Shown here: positions 1 through 6,068 of the stretch, piece after piece
Numbering within the stretch: position 1 is the first letter of the stretch
Layout of the letters: every line of letters starts with the position of its first letter
Origin: Rhodanobacteraceae bacterium
Lineage (GTDB): Bacteria; Pseudomonadota; Gammaproteobacteria; Xanthomonadales; Rhodanobacteraceae
Reading direction: 5' to 3'
DNA: 7,933 nt
NCBI GenBank assembly: GCA_025928735.1
Contig: JAICIW010000086.1
Coordinates: 1-7,933 of the forward strand
Made by a program: the position numbers and the translations under genes
Notes under the pieces: model-generated
Told to the model about the DNA's origin: nothing
What the model saw: only the letters and a program-made list of their open reading frames with translations
The model's database searches: none

Positions 1-23
1 CGCAGCGACCGACTTGCCTTGTT

Positions 24-983
24 TCAATCCACGTACAACGAACTGACCGACTCGCCATACGCCATCCGGCGCACGGTTTCGGCGAGCAACTGCGCCACGG
101 ACAACTGGCGAATCTTTTTGCAAGCGGCGCCTTCGGCGCTCAGCGGGATGGTATCGGTGACCACCAGTTCGTCCATCTGTGATTTTTCGATGTTGCTGAT
201 CGCCGGTCCCGACAGCACCGCATGGGTGCAGTACGCGACCACTTCCTTGGCGCCACGATCTTTAAGCGCCTTCGACGCGGCGCACAAGGTGCCGGCGGTA
301 TCGACGATGTCGTCGACCAGCACGCAGGTCTTGCCGACCACTTCGCCGATGATGTTCATCACCGTCGCCTCGTTCGGGCGCGGGCGGCGCTTGTCGATGA
401 TCGCCAAGTCGGCGTCATCCAGCCGCTTCGCGACCGCACGCGCGCGCACCACACCGCCGACGTCCGGGCTGACCACCGTGATGCCCTCGGTACCGTGCTT
501 GCGCCAGATGTCGGCCAGCAGCACCGGTGAGGCGTAAACGTTGTCCAAGGGTGCCTCGAAAAATCCCTGGATCTGGTCGGCGTGGATGTCCACCGTCAGC
601 ACCCGGTCGGTGCCGACCGCATCGATCAATTGCGCGGCGACTTTCGCGGTGATCGGCACCCGCGCCGCGCGCAACCGGCGATCCTGGCGCGCGTAGCCGA
701 AATACGGAATCACCGCGGTCACGCTGGCCGCCGAGGCGCGCTTCAGCGCATCCACCAGCACCAGCAACTCCATCAGGTTTTCCGCCGACGGCGCGCACGT
801 AGACTGCATCACGAAGACATCCTGATTGCGGACGTTTTCGTCGATCTCCACCTGCACTTCCCCGTCGGAGAATTTGCCGACCACGGCCTTGCCCAGCGGC
901 TCGCCGAGCGTGTGCGCGACGTCCTCCGCCAGCTTGCGATTGGCGTTGCCCGAGAACAGCATCAGGCTGGATGTGTTGTGCAT
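24..983 (-). CDS. prs: Ribose-phosphate pyrophosphokinase (PRPP synthetase)
   Basis: Makes 5-phosphoribosyl-1-pyrophosphate from ribose 5-phosphate and ATP in the cytosol, supplying purine, pyrimidine, NAD, histidine and tryptophan synthesis. The 319-residue product has the full class I family length. Visible motifs are FSDGE (38-42), the YARQDRR flexible-loop segment (97-103), DIHADQIQGFF with a conserved His at 134, KRRPRP (198-203), and the PRPP-binding loop DDIVDTAGT (224-232). The ATG start has a plausible Shine-Dalgarno GAGAG nine bases upstream; an internal Met at residue 8 is a less likely start. It lies 30 bp downstream of tRNA-Gln on the same strand with no obvious promoter between, so it is probably cotranscribed with the tRNA. 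The stop lies 23 bp from the window edge; in relatives rplY and pth usually follow. No defects seen. The identification rests on near-continuous similarity to the E. coli enzyme as I recall it. Confidence 0.98.
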   Translation of the reverse strand: MHNTSSLMLFSGNANRKLAEDVAHTLGEPLGKAVVGKFSDGEVQVEIDENVRNQDVFVMQSTCAPSAENLMELLVLVDALKRASAASVTAVIPYFGYARQDRRLRAARVPITAKVAAQLIDAVGTDRVLTVDIHADQIQGFFEAPLDNVYASPVLLADIWRKHGTEGITVVSPDVGGVVRARAVAKRLDDADLAIIDKRRPRPNEATVMNIIGEVVGKTCVLVDDIVDTAGTLCAASKALKDRGAKEVVAYCTHAVLSGPAISNIEKSQMDELVVTDTIPLSAEGAACKKIRQLSVAQLLAETVRRMAYGESVSSLYVD

Positions 984-1013
984 GATTCCGGTCTCTCGCC
1001 TGCAACGCCGATG

Positions 1014-1088
1014 TGGCTGGGGCGGCAGGATTCGAACCTGCGAATGCCGGGATCAAAACCCGGTGCCTTACCACTTGGCGACGCCCCA
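1014..1088 (-). tRNA. tRNA-Gln (anticodon TTG)
   Basis: A 75-nt cloverleaf including an encoded 3' CCA. The acceptor stem TGGGGCG pairs fully with CGCCCCA, with U1-A72 as typical of glutamine tRNAs, and the discriminator base is G. The D stem is GCC/GGC. The anticodon stem CCGGG/CCCGG encloses the loop TTTTGAT, giving anticodon TTG (reads CAA/CAG). The variable loop is five bases, and the T stem GCAGG/CCTGC encloses TTCGAAT. All stems are perfectly paired. It lies between lolB and prs, the same location I recall in Pseudomonas. Confidence 0.98.
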
Positions 1089-1100
1089 CCATGAGCAAGT

Positions 1101-1134
1101 TGGGCTCCTGCCCAGCGGTCGCGGCGAAGCCGCG
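1101..1134 (-). other. Two adjacent small hairpins in the tRNA-Gln precursor leader
   Basis: In the predicted 5' leader, a 6-bp stem CGCGGC/GCCGCG with a 3-nt loop (1134-1120) is followed by a 5-bp stem TGGGC/GCCCA with a 4-nt loop (1114-1101), ending 12 nt before the mature tRNA. Neither is followed by a T run, so they are not convincing intrinsic terminators. They may be leader structure trimmed off with RNase P, or simply GC-rich chance pairing. The rest of the 184-bp gap between lolB and the tRNA shows no coding signal and no trace of an ispE remnant that I can recognise. Confidence 0.35.
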
Positions 1135-1197
1135 CCACGCTTGCAACAGCCAAGCACGCGAGGCCGGCCACCCGTCTCGTGTGCTGAAAAGCCGCCC

Positions 1198-1226
1198 ATT
1201 GTCGTGGCCTGCGCAATTCGTGTCAA
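1198..1226 (-). promoter_or_regulatory. Sigma70-type promoter for tRNA-Gln (and probably prs)
   Basis: On the minus strand a perfect -35 TTGACA (1226-1221) is followed by a 17-bp spacer and a -10 GACAAT (1203-1198; four of six consensus bases, including the key A2 and T6). Directly downstream is a GC-only discriminator GGGCGGC (1197-1191), the pattern known from stringently controlled stable-RNA promoters. Transcription would begin near 1190, leaving a leader of about 100 nt before the tRNA. The position in a non-coding gap just ahead of a tRNA supports the call; the start site is inferred. Confidence 0.75.
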
Positions 1227-1272
1227 TTCAGGCGGTTGGATGTCTACCCGCGGCTTTCGAGGGTTCAGCGCC

Positions 1273-1899
1273 TCAAGGCAGCGTCGAACCGATGCCACGC
1301 CACTGTTCGATGGAGACCCGGACGGTGTAGGGATCGCGGCTTGCATAGACCTTGCGCGGCAACGGCGGATTGCGTTCCGCATACCAGTCCCGGTAATCGA
1401 CGTGCCAGCCGTCCTGGTCCAGCGTGGCCGGCAAGCCATTCGCACCAAAGGTCAGGATGGCCGGTCGACTGGGCGCACGCAGGCCGCGCACCCACCACGC
1501 CAGATCGGCCACGGGCACGTCCCAGCCGAATTCGGCGTTCAGCACCTCGCCGGCATCGCGCCCGGCCAGCGGCTGCCTGCCAGCACCGGTGAGCACCGCG
1601 CCGTTCGGCCCGCCACTCAACTGGACGGTCTTGCCGGTGACCGGTGCGCGCAACGTGAATTCATAATGCTGACCATCCTGCTGCCAGGCAATGCCGCCGC
1701 TGCCGCCATGATGCCCGTCGGACGCGGCGAAGCGCCCGTCGAGGCTCCAGTCCTGCTGCGCACCGAGCGCCTGCTCGCGCGCGGCCTGCGCGGCGAGCTG
1801 CTCCGTGGTGCCCGGCGTGCGCACCGGCACCGGCGTGCAGGCCGCCAGGATCAGCGTCGCCGCGGAGGCGACAACGGCGAAACGCCAGGATCGAATCAC
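1273..1899 (-). CDS. lolB: Outer-membrane lipoprotein insertion protein LolB
   Basis: Periplasm-facing outer-membrane lipoprotein that takes lipoproteins from the carrier LolA and inserts them into the outer membrane. The 208-residue product is close to E. coli LolB (about 207). It starts with a short basic, hydrophobic signal peptide ending in the lipobox LAAC, with lipidated Cys at 21 followed by Thr, so no Asp inner-membrane retention signal. Family features are WxLxGRFA (51-58), GxIAWQQ (69-74), the protruding-loop region APVTGKT (85-91), WWVRGL, and the C-terminal VDYRDW...LPRKV...VRVSIEQW block. I chose the GTG start because it gives a clean signal peptide, has GGAG nine bases upstream, and overlaps the preceding TPR gene's stop by 4 bp (GTGA). 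A longer frame upstream lies within the TPR gene and lacks a sensible N-terminus. LolB is poorly conserved in sequence, but context and lipobox agree. Confidence 0.92.
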   Translation of the reverse strand: MIRSWRFAVVASAATLILAACTPVPVRTPGTTEQLAAQAAREQALGAQQDWSLDGRFAASDGHHGGSGGIAWQQDGQHYEFTLRAPVTGKTVQLSGGPNGAVLTGAGRQPLAGRDAGEVLNAEFGWDVPVADLAWWVRGLRAPSRPAILTFGANGLPATLDQDGWHVDYRDWYAERNPPLPRKVYASRDPYTVRVSIEQWRGIGSTLP

Positions 1900-3662
1900 G
1901 GCTTCAATCTCCGTTCGGCTTGCAGCAGTGCCGGATTGCGAGGATCGAGCTTGCGCACCTTGCCGAACACTTCGCGTGCATACTCGTGCTGGCCCAGCTT
2001 CCACAGCACTTCGCCGAGGTGCACGCCGATGTCTGGATCCTGCTGCTGGACCCAGGCCCGCTTCAGGTAGGTTTCGGCCTGATCGAGATGGCCCAGCCGG
2101 TACTGCAGCCAGCCCCACGAATCCATGATCGCGGCCGCATCGGGCTTGGCGGTCAGCGCTTTGCGCAACAGACGGGTCGCTTCCGGCAAATCGCGATCGG
2201 CGTCGGCGAGCGTGAAGCCCAGCGCGTTCATCGCCTCGACATTGTCGGGATTCTGCGCCAGCACCTTGCGGAAATCGCCAAGCGCCGCATCGGTATTGCC
2301 GGCATTCGCATACTCGATGCCGCGGTCGTAGATGAGCGCCGGATCGCCGGGCATCGCATCCAGCGCGCGGTCGTAAGTGGCAACGGCCTCGGCGTGTTGG
2401 CCATGCTGCGAATACATCTGCGCATCCAGTTCGTACGCGGTACGCAGGCTGTCCGGGTCATCCGAATAATCCTGCTGAAGCTGCGCGGCCAGCGCATGCG
2501 CCTGCTCCGACCGTCCCGACTTGTCCAGCAGCACCGCGCTGCGCACCTGGGCGTCGAAGGCGTGGGGACTGTCCGGATCGACTTTGCCGTACCACGTAAG
2601 CGCCTGCGGATCGTGCTTCAACAATTCGGCAAGCTGGCCCAGCAGAAAGGCGTTGTCGGCGCGCTGCGCTTGGGGTGCACGTTGCAGATCGGCATACAAG
2701 GCACGCAAGGCGGCATTGTCCTTGGCGCGCGCGGCGTACGCGACCCGCGCCGTCCACGTCGCATCGGTTTGCGGACCGCGCTGCAGGAGCTTCAACGCTT
2801 CGGCGTATTCCTCGCCTTCGGCCAGCAACGCGGCATAGCCCAACCGCAGGTCGGCGTTGCCCGGGTGGGCCGCCACACCTTTCGCGTAAAGCGCCAAGGC
2901 GCCGGCGCGATCACCGGTCGTCACCCGCAAGCTGGCGGCCCATCGGATGCTGTCCGGCGCATCGAACCGCTGCACGGCCGCGTCCGCCAGTTTGCGTGCG
3001 AACGCATGACGTCCCAAGTGCTCGCCAAGCTGGCTCAACGCCACCCAGATGCTTTCGCTGGCGGGCAGGCGTTCGGGTGTGGCGAGATCCTCCAGCACGC
3101 GTCCGGCCAGCGCGGTGTCGCGCGCAGTCAGCAAGGTGGCGGCGAAGGTTTTCCAGTCGTCGGTCTTGCCGGAGCCCAGCAGCAGCCCGTACTGGTGTTC
3201 CGCATCGGCGCGATCCCCGCGCAGCATCGCGAGCTGCGCACGGACCGCCGCGAGATCGTGGGTGTCGGCACCCAAGGCTTGCCAGCGGTCCAGCAGCTTC
3301 TGCGCGCCGACGGCGTCGCGCGTGGCCAGGGCAAGTTGCAGCGCTCGCTTGGCCACGGCCGGATCGTTCGAAATCTGCGCGGCTTCGGCATAGTCGGCCG
3401 CGGCCTTGTCCACCTGGTTGTTCTGCAGCGCGAATTCGGCCGCGATCACCAGCGCCACGGCCCTGCCGTTGGCGCTGCCGACCGGCAGATCGAGCCGCGC
3501 CAGCGGTTGCTCCGGCACGGTGCCGGAACGACCATGGACCGGCACTTGCGCACACCCACCGAGCAGCGCCAACACGGCGAGCGCGGCCGCAAACGCGCTA
3601 AAATGTGCGCGCGTCCTGCGCCGTGTCTTTAACTTGTCGGGTTGGGTCCGCACACTCCGCAC
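1896..3662 (-). CDS. TPR-repeat outer-membrane lipoprotein (PA4667-like)
   Basis: A 588-residue predicted lipoprotein of unknown molecular function, the partner normally found beside lolB in gammaproteobacteria. The N-terminus is strongly basic, followed by a hydrophobic stretch and the lipobox LGGC with Cys at 37, then Ala-Gln, which suggests outer-membrane sorting. The rest is alpha-helical repeat protein: degenerate TPR-like units from about 65 to 400, then five regular 34-residue TPRs at 407-440, 441-474, 475-508, 509-542 and 543-576. Hallmark strings of this family are NALGFTLAD, DSWGWLQYRLGH and HLGEVLWKLGQ. Such scaffolds usually bind other envelope proteins; no enzyme motif is visible. 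The start is GTG with AGAGGA eleven bases upstream; a second in-frame GTG at codon 4 is possible but poorly spaced. The stop overlaps lolB by 4 bp, implying coupled translation. Transcription diverges from hemA. Confidence 0.9.
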   Translation of the reverse strand: MRSVRTQPDKLKTRRRTRAHFSAFAAALAVLALLGGCAQVPVHGRSGTVPEQPLARLDLPVGSANGRAVALVIAAEFALQNNQVDKAAADYAEAAQISNDPAVAKRALQLALATRDAVGAQKLLDRWQALGADTHDLAAVRAQLAMLRGDRADAEHQYGLLLGSGKTDDWKTFAATLLTARDTALAGRVLEDLATPERLPASESIWVALSQLGEHLGRHAFARKLADAAVQRFDAPDSIRWAASLRVTTGDRAGALALYAKGVAAHPGNADLRLGYAALLAEGEEYAEALKLLQRGPQTDATWTARVAYAARAKDNAALRALYADLQRAPQAQRADNAFLLGQLAELLKHDPQALTWYGKVDPDSPHAFDAQVRSAVLLDKSGRSEQAHALAAQLQQDYSDDPDSLRTAYELDAQMYSQHGQHAEAVATYDRALDAMPGDPALIYDRGIEYANAGNTDAALGDFRKVLAQNPDNVEAMNALGFTLADADRDLPEATRLLRKALTAKPDAAAIMDSWGWLQYRLGHLDQAETYLKRAWVQQQDPDIGVHLGEVLWKLGQHEYAREVFGKVRKLDPRNPALLQAERRLKP

Positions 3663-3674
3663 CGGGATTCCGGT
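3661..3674 (-). other. Hairpin between Shine-Dalgarno and GTG start of the TPR lipoprotein gene
   Basis: On the minus strand ACCGG and CCGGT (5-bp stem, 4-nt loop AATC) pair between the Shine-Dalgarno AGAGGA and the GTG start. The 3' arm includes the first two bases of the start codon, and the 5' arm includes the last base of the Shine-Dalgarno. If formed in the mRNA it would partly mask initiation, or shorten the effective 11-nt spacing. It is short and may be chance. Confidence 0.3.
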
Positions 3675-3726
3675 CCTCTTTTCTTGTTGCCATGCGACAG
3701 CTTAGCCTGTCACCGCATTCGTTCCC
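3663..3726. promoter_or_regulatory. Divergent intergenic region between TPR lipoprotein gene and hemA
   Basis: The 64 bp between the two start codons is all the non-coding space for both transcription units. It contains an imperfect dyad GACAG-N6-CTGTC (3696-3711), 15 bp before hemA, which could be an operator or a hairpin. It also carries the minus-strand Shine-Dalgarno AGAGGA (3679-3674) of the lipoprotein gene. I see no convincing -35/-10 pair for either direction within it. On the plus strand a TAAAAT hexamer (3599-3604) inside the lipoprotein gene could be a -10 for hemA, but no good -35 accompanies it. Confidence 0.45.
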
Positions 3727-4989
3727 ATGCCGCTGATCGCACTCGGGCTCAACCATCTCACCGCGCCGGTCGCCTTGCGTGAACGGGTGGCCATCGATGC
3801 CGACGCGACCCCGCCGGCATTGGTGGAACTGGCCGCGCAGCCGGGCGTGGACGAGGCGATGATTCTTTCCACGTGCAACCGCACCGAGTTGTATTGCAGC
3901 GTTCGCGAAGGATCTGAAAACGCACCCGAGGCATGGCTGCACGCCCGCAATCAAATGACCCCGGGGCGGCTGGACGAGTTCCTGTATCGCCACACCGACG
4001 GCGATGCCGTGCGCCACGTGTTTCGCGTCGCCACCGGACTCGAATCGATGGTGCTGGGCGAGCCACAGATTCTGGGCCAGGTGAAGGATGCATGGCGCGC
4101 CGCGCGTTCGGCCCACACCTTGCAGGCACCGATGGACCGGCTGCTGCAGAACGCGTTCGCGGTCGCCAAGCGCGTCCGCACCGAAACGCGCATCGGCACC
4201 GGCCCCGTTTCGGTCGCGTTCACCGCAGTGCGACTGGTGGAACAGGCCTTTGCAGACCTGCGCGAATCCTGCGTGCTCCTGATCGGCGCGGGCGACACCA
4301 TTGAACTTGCGGTGCGGCACCTGATCGAACGCGGCGTCAAGCGCCTGATCGTCGCCAACCGCACTGTCGAAACCGCACAGGCGCTGGTGAATCCGGTGGG
4401 TGGCTACGCGATCGCGCTGGCCGATTTGCCCAAGCATCTCGCCGAAGCCGACATTGTGATTTCGGCCACCGCCAGTCGTGAGCCGATCCTCGGCGTGCCG
4501 ATGCTGCAGGACGCGCTGCAACAACGCCGTCGCCGTCCGATACTGCTGATCGATCTGGCCGTGCCGCGCGACATCGATCCTGCCGCGGCTGAACTGCTCG
4601 ACGTCTTCCTGTACACCATCGATGACTTGCAGCAGACCATCGACAGCGGTCGCCGCTCGCGCGAGGCGTCGGTGCGCGAGGCCGAAGCCATCATCGACCT
4701 GCAGGTCGAACGCTATCTCGCCTGGCAGCGCGCGGCCGAGTTCGATCGCCCGCTGCGCGTGTACCGCGCCAGCGCCGAAGCCCAACGCGACGAAGTGCTG
4801 GCGCGTGCGCGCGAAATGCTGGCCAACGGCCGCGATCCCAACGAAGCCCTGGATTTCCTCGCCAACACGCTGACGGGGAAGCTGCTGCACACCCCCAGCG
4901 TGCGCCTGCACGAAGCGGCGGAACATGGCGATCAGGCATTGCTCGACGCGGCCACACGCCTGTTCGGCACGCACGGGCACGATGCGTGA
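3727..4989 (+). CDS. hemA: Glutamyl-tRNA reductase
   Basis: Reduces glutamyl-tRNA(Glu) with NADPH to glutamate-1-semialdehyde, the first committed step of C5-pathway tetrapyrrole (heme) synthesis in the cytosol. The 420 residues match the family length. The N-terminal catalytic domain opens with LGLNHLTAPV (6-15) and has the active-site STCNRTE with nucleophile Cys50, then ESMVLGEPQILGQVK (106-120) and AKRVRTET (147-154). The NADPH-binding domain begins at LLIGAGDTIELAVRHL (184-199), with ANRT (210-213) and LIDLAVPRDIDP (274-285). The C-terminal helical dimerisation domain follows from about 310. The ATG gives the canonical N-terminus, but no clear Shine-Dalgarno precedes it. The stop overlaps prfA by 4 bp, so the two are probably translated in series. 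HemA commonly responds to heme through its N-terminus by proteolysis; nothing specific to that can be judged here. Confidence 0.98.
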   Translation: MPLIALGLNHLTAPVALRERVAIDADATPPALVELAAQPGVDEAMILSTCNRTELYCSVREGSENAPEAWLHARNQMTPGRLDEFLYRHTDGDAVRHVFRVATGLESMVLGEPQILGQVKDAWRAARSAHTLQAPMDRLLQNAFAVAKRVRTETRIGTGPVSVAFTAVRLVEQAFADLRESCVLLIGAGDTIELAVRHLIERGVKRLIVANRTVETAQALVNPVGGYAIALADLPKHLAEADIVISATASREPILGVPMLQDALQQRRRRPILLIDLAVPRDIDPAAAELLDVFLYTIDDLQQTIDSGRRSREASVREAEAIIDLQVERYLAWQRAAEFDRPLRVYRASAEAQRDEVLARAREMLANGRDPNEALDFLANTLTGKLLHTPSVRLHEAAEHGDQALLDAATRLFGTHGHDA

Positions 4990-6068
4990 CTCCGCAACTG
5001 CAGCGCCGACTGGAACAACTGCTGGAACGCCACCATGAGGTCGGCCTGCTGCTGGCCGAACCCGATGCCGCAAACGATTCCGCGCGCTTCCGCGCGTTGT
5101 CGCGCGAATATGCGCAGACCCAGGAACTCGCCGACACTTTCACAGCTTCGCGCAAGGCGAACAACGAGTTGGTGCATGCGCGCGAAATGCTGGCCGATCC
5201 CGACATGCGCGACCTGGCCCGCGAGGAAATCGCGCGACTGGAAATCGCCCGCGCCGAACTGGAAGATCGCCTGCAGACGCTGCTGATCCCGCGCGACCCG
5301 CTGGACGACGCCAACCTGTTCATGGAAGTGCGTGCCGGTACCGGCGGCGACGAGGCCGCGCTGTTCGCGGGCGACCTGCTGCGCATGTACCTGCGCTACG
5401 CCGAGCGCCGTGGCTGGCGCACGGAACTGATGTCCGCACACGAGGGCGAACACGGTGGCTACAAGGAAGCCGTGGCGCGCGTCGAGGGCCGGGGCGCGTA
5501 CGCGGCGCTGAAGTTCGAATCCGGCACGCATCGCGTGCAACGCGTACCGGTCACCGAAGGCTCGGGCCGCATCCACACCTCGGCCGCGACGGTCGCGATC
5601 CTGCCGGAAATGGAAGAAATCGAGGACATCGAATTGCGCGATGCCGACCTGAAGGTCGACACCTTCCGCGCGTCCGGAGCCGGCGGCCAGCACGTCAACA
5701 AGACCGATTCGGCAATCCGCATCACCCATCTTCCGACCGGTATCGTGGTCGAATGCCAGGATGAACGCAGCCAGCACAAGAATCGCGCGCGTGCGTTGTC
5801 GCTGCTGAAGGCCCGGCTGCTGGATTCGCAACGCGCCGAACAAGCCGCGAAACAGGCGGCGACCCGCAAGCTGCAGGTGGGTTCCGGCGATCGCAGCCAG
5901 CGCATCCGCACGTACAATTTTCCGCAGGGCCGCGTCACCGACCACCGCATCAACCTGACCTTGCACCAGTTGCCGCAAATCCTGGATGGCGATCTCGACG
6001 ACTTGATCGGCACGCTTGCGCGCGAATCGCACGCGGAAGCGCTGGCTGCCTTGGGCGATGCGCCATGA
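4986..6068 (+). CDS. prfA: Peptide chain release factor 1 (RF1)
   Basis: Recognises UAA and UAG stop codons in the ribosomal A site and triggers peptide release. The 360 residues equal the family norm. Domain 1 is helical (1-105); EVRAGTGGDEAALFAGDL (114-131) and GEHGGYKE (154-161) are family signatures. The stop-codon-reading tripeptide is PVT (188-190), an RF1-type PxT motif rather than RF2's SPF, so this is RF1. The peptidyl-transferase motif GGQ lies at 233-235 within SGAGGQHVN, with the conserved Gln at 235 that PrmC methylates. HLPTGIVVECQDERSQHKN (248-266) and TYNFPQGRVTDHRINLTL (309-326) complete the fold. The GTG start overlaps the hemA stop (GTGA) without a clear Shine-Dalgarno, suggesting translational coupling. 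The stop overlaps the next gene by ATGA. The usual downstream partner prmC is not the next gene here. Confidence 0.98.
   Translation: MTPQLQRRLEQLLERHHEVGLLLAEPDAANDSARFRALSREYAQTQELADTFTASRKANNELVHAREMLADPDMRDLAREEIARLEIARAELEDRLQTLLIPRDPLDDANLFMEVRAGTGGDEAALFAGDLLRMYLRYAERRGWRTELMSAHEGEHGGYKEAVARVEGRGAYAALKFESGTHRVQRVPVTEGSGRIHTSAATVAILPEMEEIEDIELRDADLKVDTFRASGAGGQHVNKTDSAIRITHLPTGIVVECQDERSQHKNRARALSLLKARLLDSQRAEQAAKQAATRKLQVGSGDRSQRIRTYNFPQGRVTDHRINLTLHQLPQILDGDLDDLIGTLARESHAEALAALGDAP

Noticed and set aside
1101..1134. Paired hairpins before tRNA-Gln as an intrinsic terminator for lolB
   Set aside because: No T tract follows either stem, and they lie downstream of the tRNA promoter, where a terminator would block the tRNA.
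3599..3604. TAAAAT as the hemA -10 element
   Set aside because: It matches five of six consensus bases, but no acceptable -35 lies 16-18 bp upstream, so I do not list it as a promoter of its own.
1920..3632. Long open frame (570 codons) on the plus strand opposite the TPR lipoprotein gene
   Set aside because: It mirrors a well-supported gene in high-GC DNA, where antisense frames stay open by codon bias. Its product is low in recognisable motifs and no family is apparent.
3598..3693. A 31-codon minus-strand ATG frame overlapping the start of the TPR lipoprotein gene as a possible regulatory upstream ORF
   Set aside because: It has no Shine-Dalgarno, and its peptide has no arrest-like or repeated-codon feature. 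The AGAGGA lies downstream of its ATG and fits the GTG of the lipoprotein gene instead.
3598..5073. Long minus-strand frames opposite hemA, prfA and the GT41 gene (also 4932-6164 and 5459-6910)
   Set aside because: Each lies antisense to a gene with clear family motifs, spans gene boundaries, and gives compositionally biased protein with no recognisable domain.
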